From contig CALTVJ010000038.1 in the NCBI GenBank assembly GCA_943912835.1, positions 1-17,330 on the forward strand: 17,330 nt of DNA, written 5' to 3'. Below the pieces are notes generated by a model that saw nothing but the letters and a program-made list of their open reading frames with translations, searched no databases and was not told the DNA's origin. Positions 16,604 through 17,330 of this stretch are shown piece by piece (positions within the stretch are counted from its first letter, which is position 1; every line of letters starts with the position of its first letter). The stretch is from an uncultured Porphyromonas sp. Its GTDB lineage: Bacteria > Bacteroidota > Bacteroidia > Bacteroidales > Porphyromonadaceae. A program made the translations under genes and the position numbers.

Positions 16604-17083
16604 ACCTCGAAAGCATCTACTCTACTCTCTCAAGCATAGAGAAGAATTTAATAAAGATTGTTATACAACCTGGTCCTATCACTAAGAATCAAGACGTAAA
16701 AAATCGTTATCATAGACACAACACAAACCTGAAGTAGAAAAATTTTTATAACAGAGATAGATTTTTTCCCACCATATAGCATTTGAGGAGGTGTCATTGA
16801 TGCTATATCCATAAATACTGTTGGTGATTTTAGCATCTCTGGTATTCAAGGAAACAGAATTAAATCAATTAGACAAAGATCAATAGTAGAGAAAACGAAA
16901 AACAAAGGGAAAAACAAAGAGCAACAGCAAGCCGTTTCGACTCGAAAAACAACCTCCAAGCAAAACAAAAAAATAATCCCAGTTCCCGACCCTTATAAAT
17001 GGAGATACATTTTTATCTGTTTCTTGTATTGCTCACAGGCGTACTCTAGGGCGTCTGCATCAAAATAAGGCATCTTTAGTCTT
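16604..17083. other. Gene-poor, AT-rich stretch between the SIR2 gene and the IS remnant
   Basis: These 480 bases carry no gene I can support. A minus-strand frame (16648-16836, 62 codons) and a plus-strand frame without a start (about 16786-17068, rich in Lys/Gln/Asn) are open, but their products look like low-complexity chance reading. A 26-codon minus-strand frame at 16993-17073 (beginning MPYFDADALEYACEQYKK) reads more like protein and could be the tail of a disrupted gene. The left terminal inverted repeat of the ISAs1-type element should lie somewhere in the last hundred bases, but I cannot define it without the right end. Confidence 0.5.
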
Positions 17084-17330
17084 ATGAATGTAGTTGATTA
17101 ATTTTGAAGGGGTGCAAGACCCACGCATTGTAGGTCGTTGTAAGCATAAGTTGAGTGACATTTTAGTTTGTAACCTTAGCGAGTTATCTCTGTGGTGCTG
17201 AAGATTGTGAGTCCATGCACGAGCTGTGTTTAGAGCGAGGCGAATCTCTTCGCCCCTTAGTAAAACTCCCCAACGGGCACTCCTAGCACAGATACTTTTG
17301 AACGTGTTCTACAACGCATTGAGCCCCATT
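17084..17330 (+). pseudogene. ISAs1-family transposase, 5' part, frameshifted and cut by the window end
   Basis: The N-terminal domain of an ISAs1/H-repeat-type DDE transposase can be read if three single extra bases are skipped. The pieces are MNVVD (from 17084), FEGVQDPRIVGRCKHKLSDI (from 17103), then VTLASYLCGAEDCESMHELC onward to LVKLPNG (17170-17277), and TPSTDTFERVLQRIEPH (from 17279). The order and wording match the family pattern 'D-R--HKLSDIL--T--AVI-GAE-W-DIE-FG---L--L----NGIP-HDT--RV---I-P' known from E. coli H-rpt proteins. Breaks fall near 17099-17103 (giving TAA), 17166-17172 and 17275-17281 (giving TAG), each +1. The element is therefore inactive as written. The catalytic DDE domain, if present, is beyond the window. 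Confidence 0.82.

Noticed and set aside
16626..16642. TCTCT/AGAGA hairpin as terminator of the SIR2 gene
   Set aside because: Only five base pairs with no T tract; too weak to call.
16648..16836. 62-codon minus-strand frame downstream of the SIR2 gene
   Set aside because: More than one frame is open in this AT-rich stretch, the product resembles nothing, and there is no promoter or neighbouring operon.
17046..17063. CTAGGGCGTCTGCATCAA as the left inverted repeat of the ISAs1 element
   Set aside because: The distance to the transposase start fits, but the right end is outside the window and no matching copy can be checked.

Overview
The window looks like a chromosomal segment of a Bacteroidales bacterium, most likely Porphyromonas or a close relative. 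This is inferred from a SusC/SusD outer-membrane pair, a promoter with the Bacteroidetes TTG...TAnnTTTG architecture, the lack of Shine-Dalgarno sequences before starts, a signal-peptide-bearing Tricorn-type protease, and moderately AT-rich coding sequence. The genus is a guess without database comparison.

Layout. (1) About 60-4206, minus strand: a two-gene operon of a SusC/RagA-type TonB-dependent receptor followed by a short SusD/RagB-type lipoprotein, read from a well-formed promoter at 4238-4268. No glycan or peptide enzyme is linked to it here, so the substrate is unknown. (2) 4207-4606: divergent intergenic region with promoters for both directions and a leader hairpin. (3) 4607-11417, plus strand: a housekeeping operon of a long-chain acyl-CoA synthetase, pyrK and pyrD (the NAD-linked class 1B dihydroorotate dehydrogenase, overlapping by 7 bases) and a 1085-residue Tricorn-like S41 protease. 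It closes with a perfect 13-bp inverted-repeat terminator at 11482-11517. (4) 11737-16603, plus strand: an accessory, defence-like island. It holds a single-HKD phospholipase D-family nuclease with a C-terminal helix-hairpin-helix-like region, a short coding-looking remnant, and a 1165-residue SIR2-domain protein with a long helical C-terminus that strongly resembles the defence-associated sirtuins (DSR1/DSR2). (5) 16604-17330: a gene-poor stretch ending in the start of an ISAs1-family transposase broken by three +1 frameshifts, which runs off the window.

The most interesting part is the PLD nuclease and DSR-like SIR2 pair, lying between a core metabolic operon and a decayed insertion sequence. 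The SIR2 protein keeps the expected NADase residues (N132, H169) and is the best candidate for an abortive-infection antiphage system. Whether the PLD protein belongs to the same system is open: 274 bases, including a possible gene remnant, separate them.
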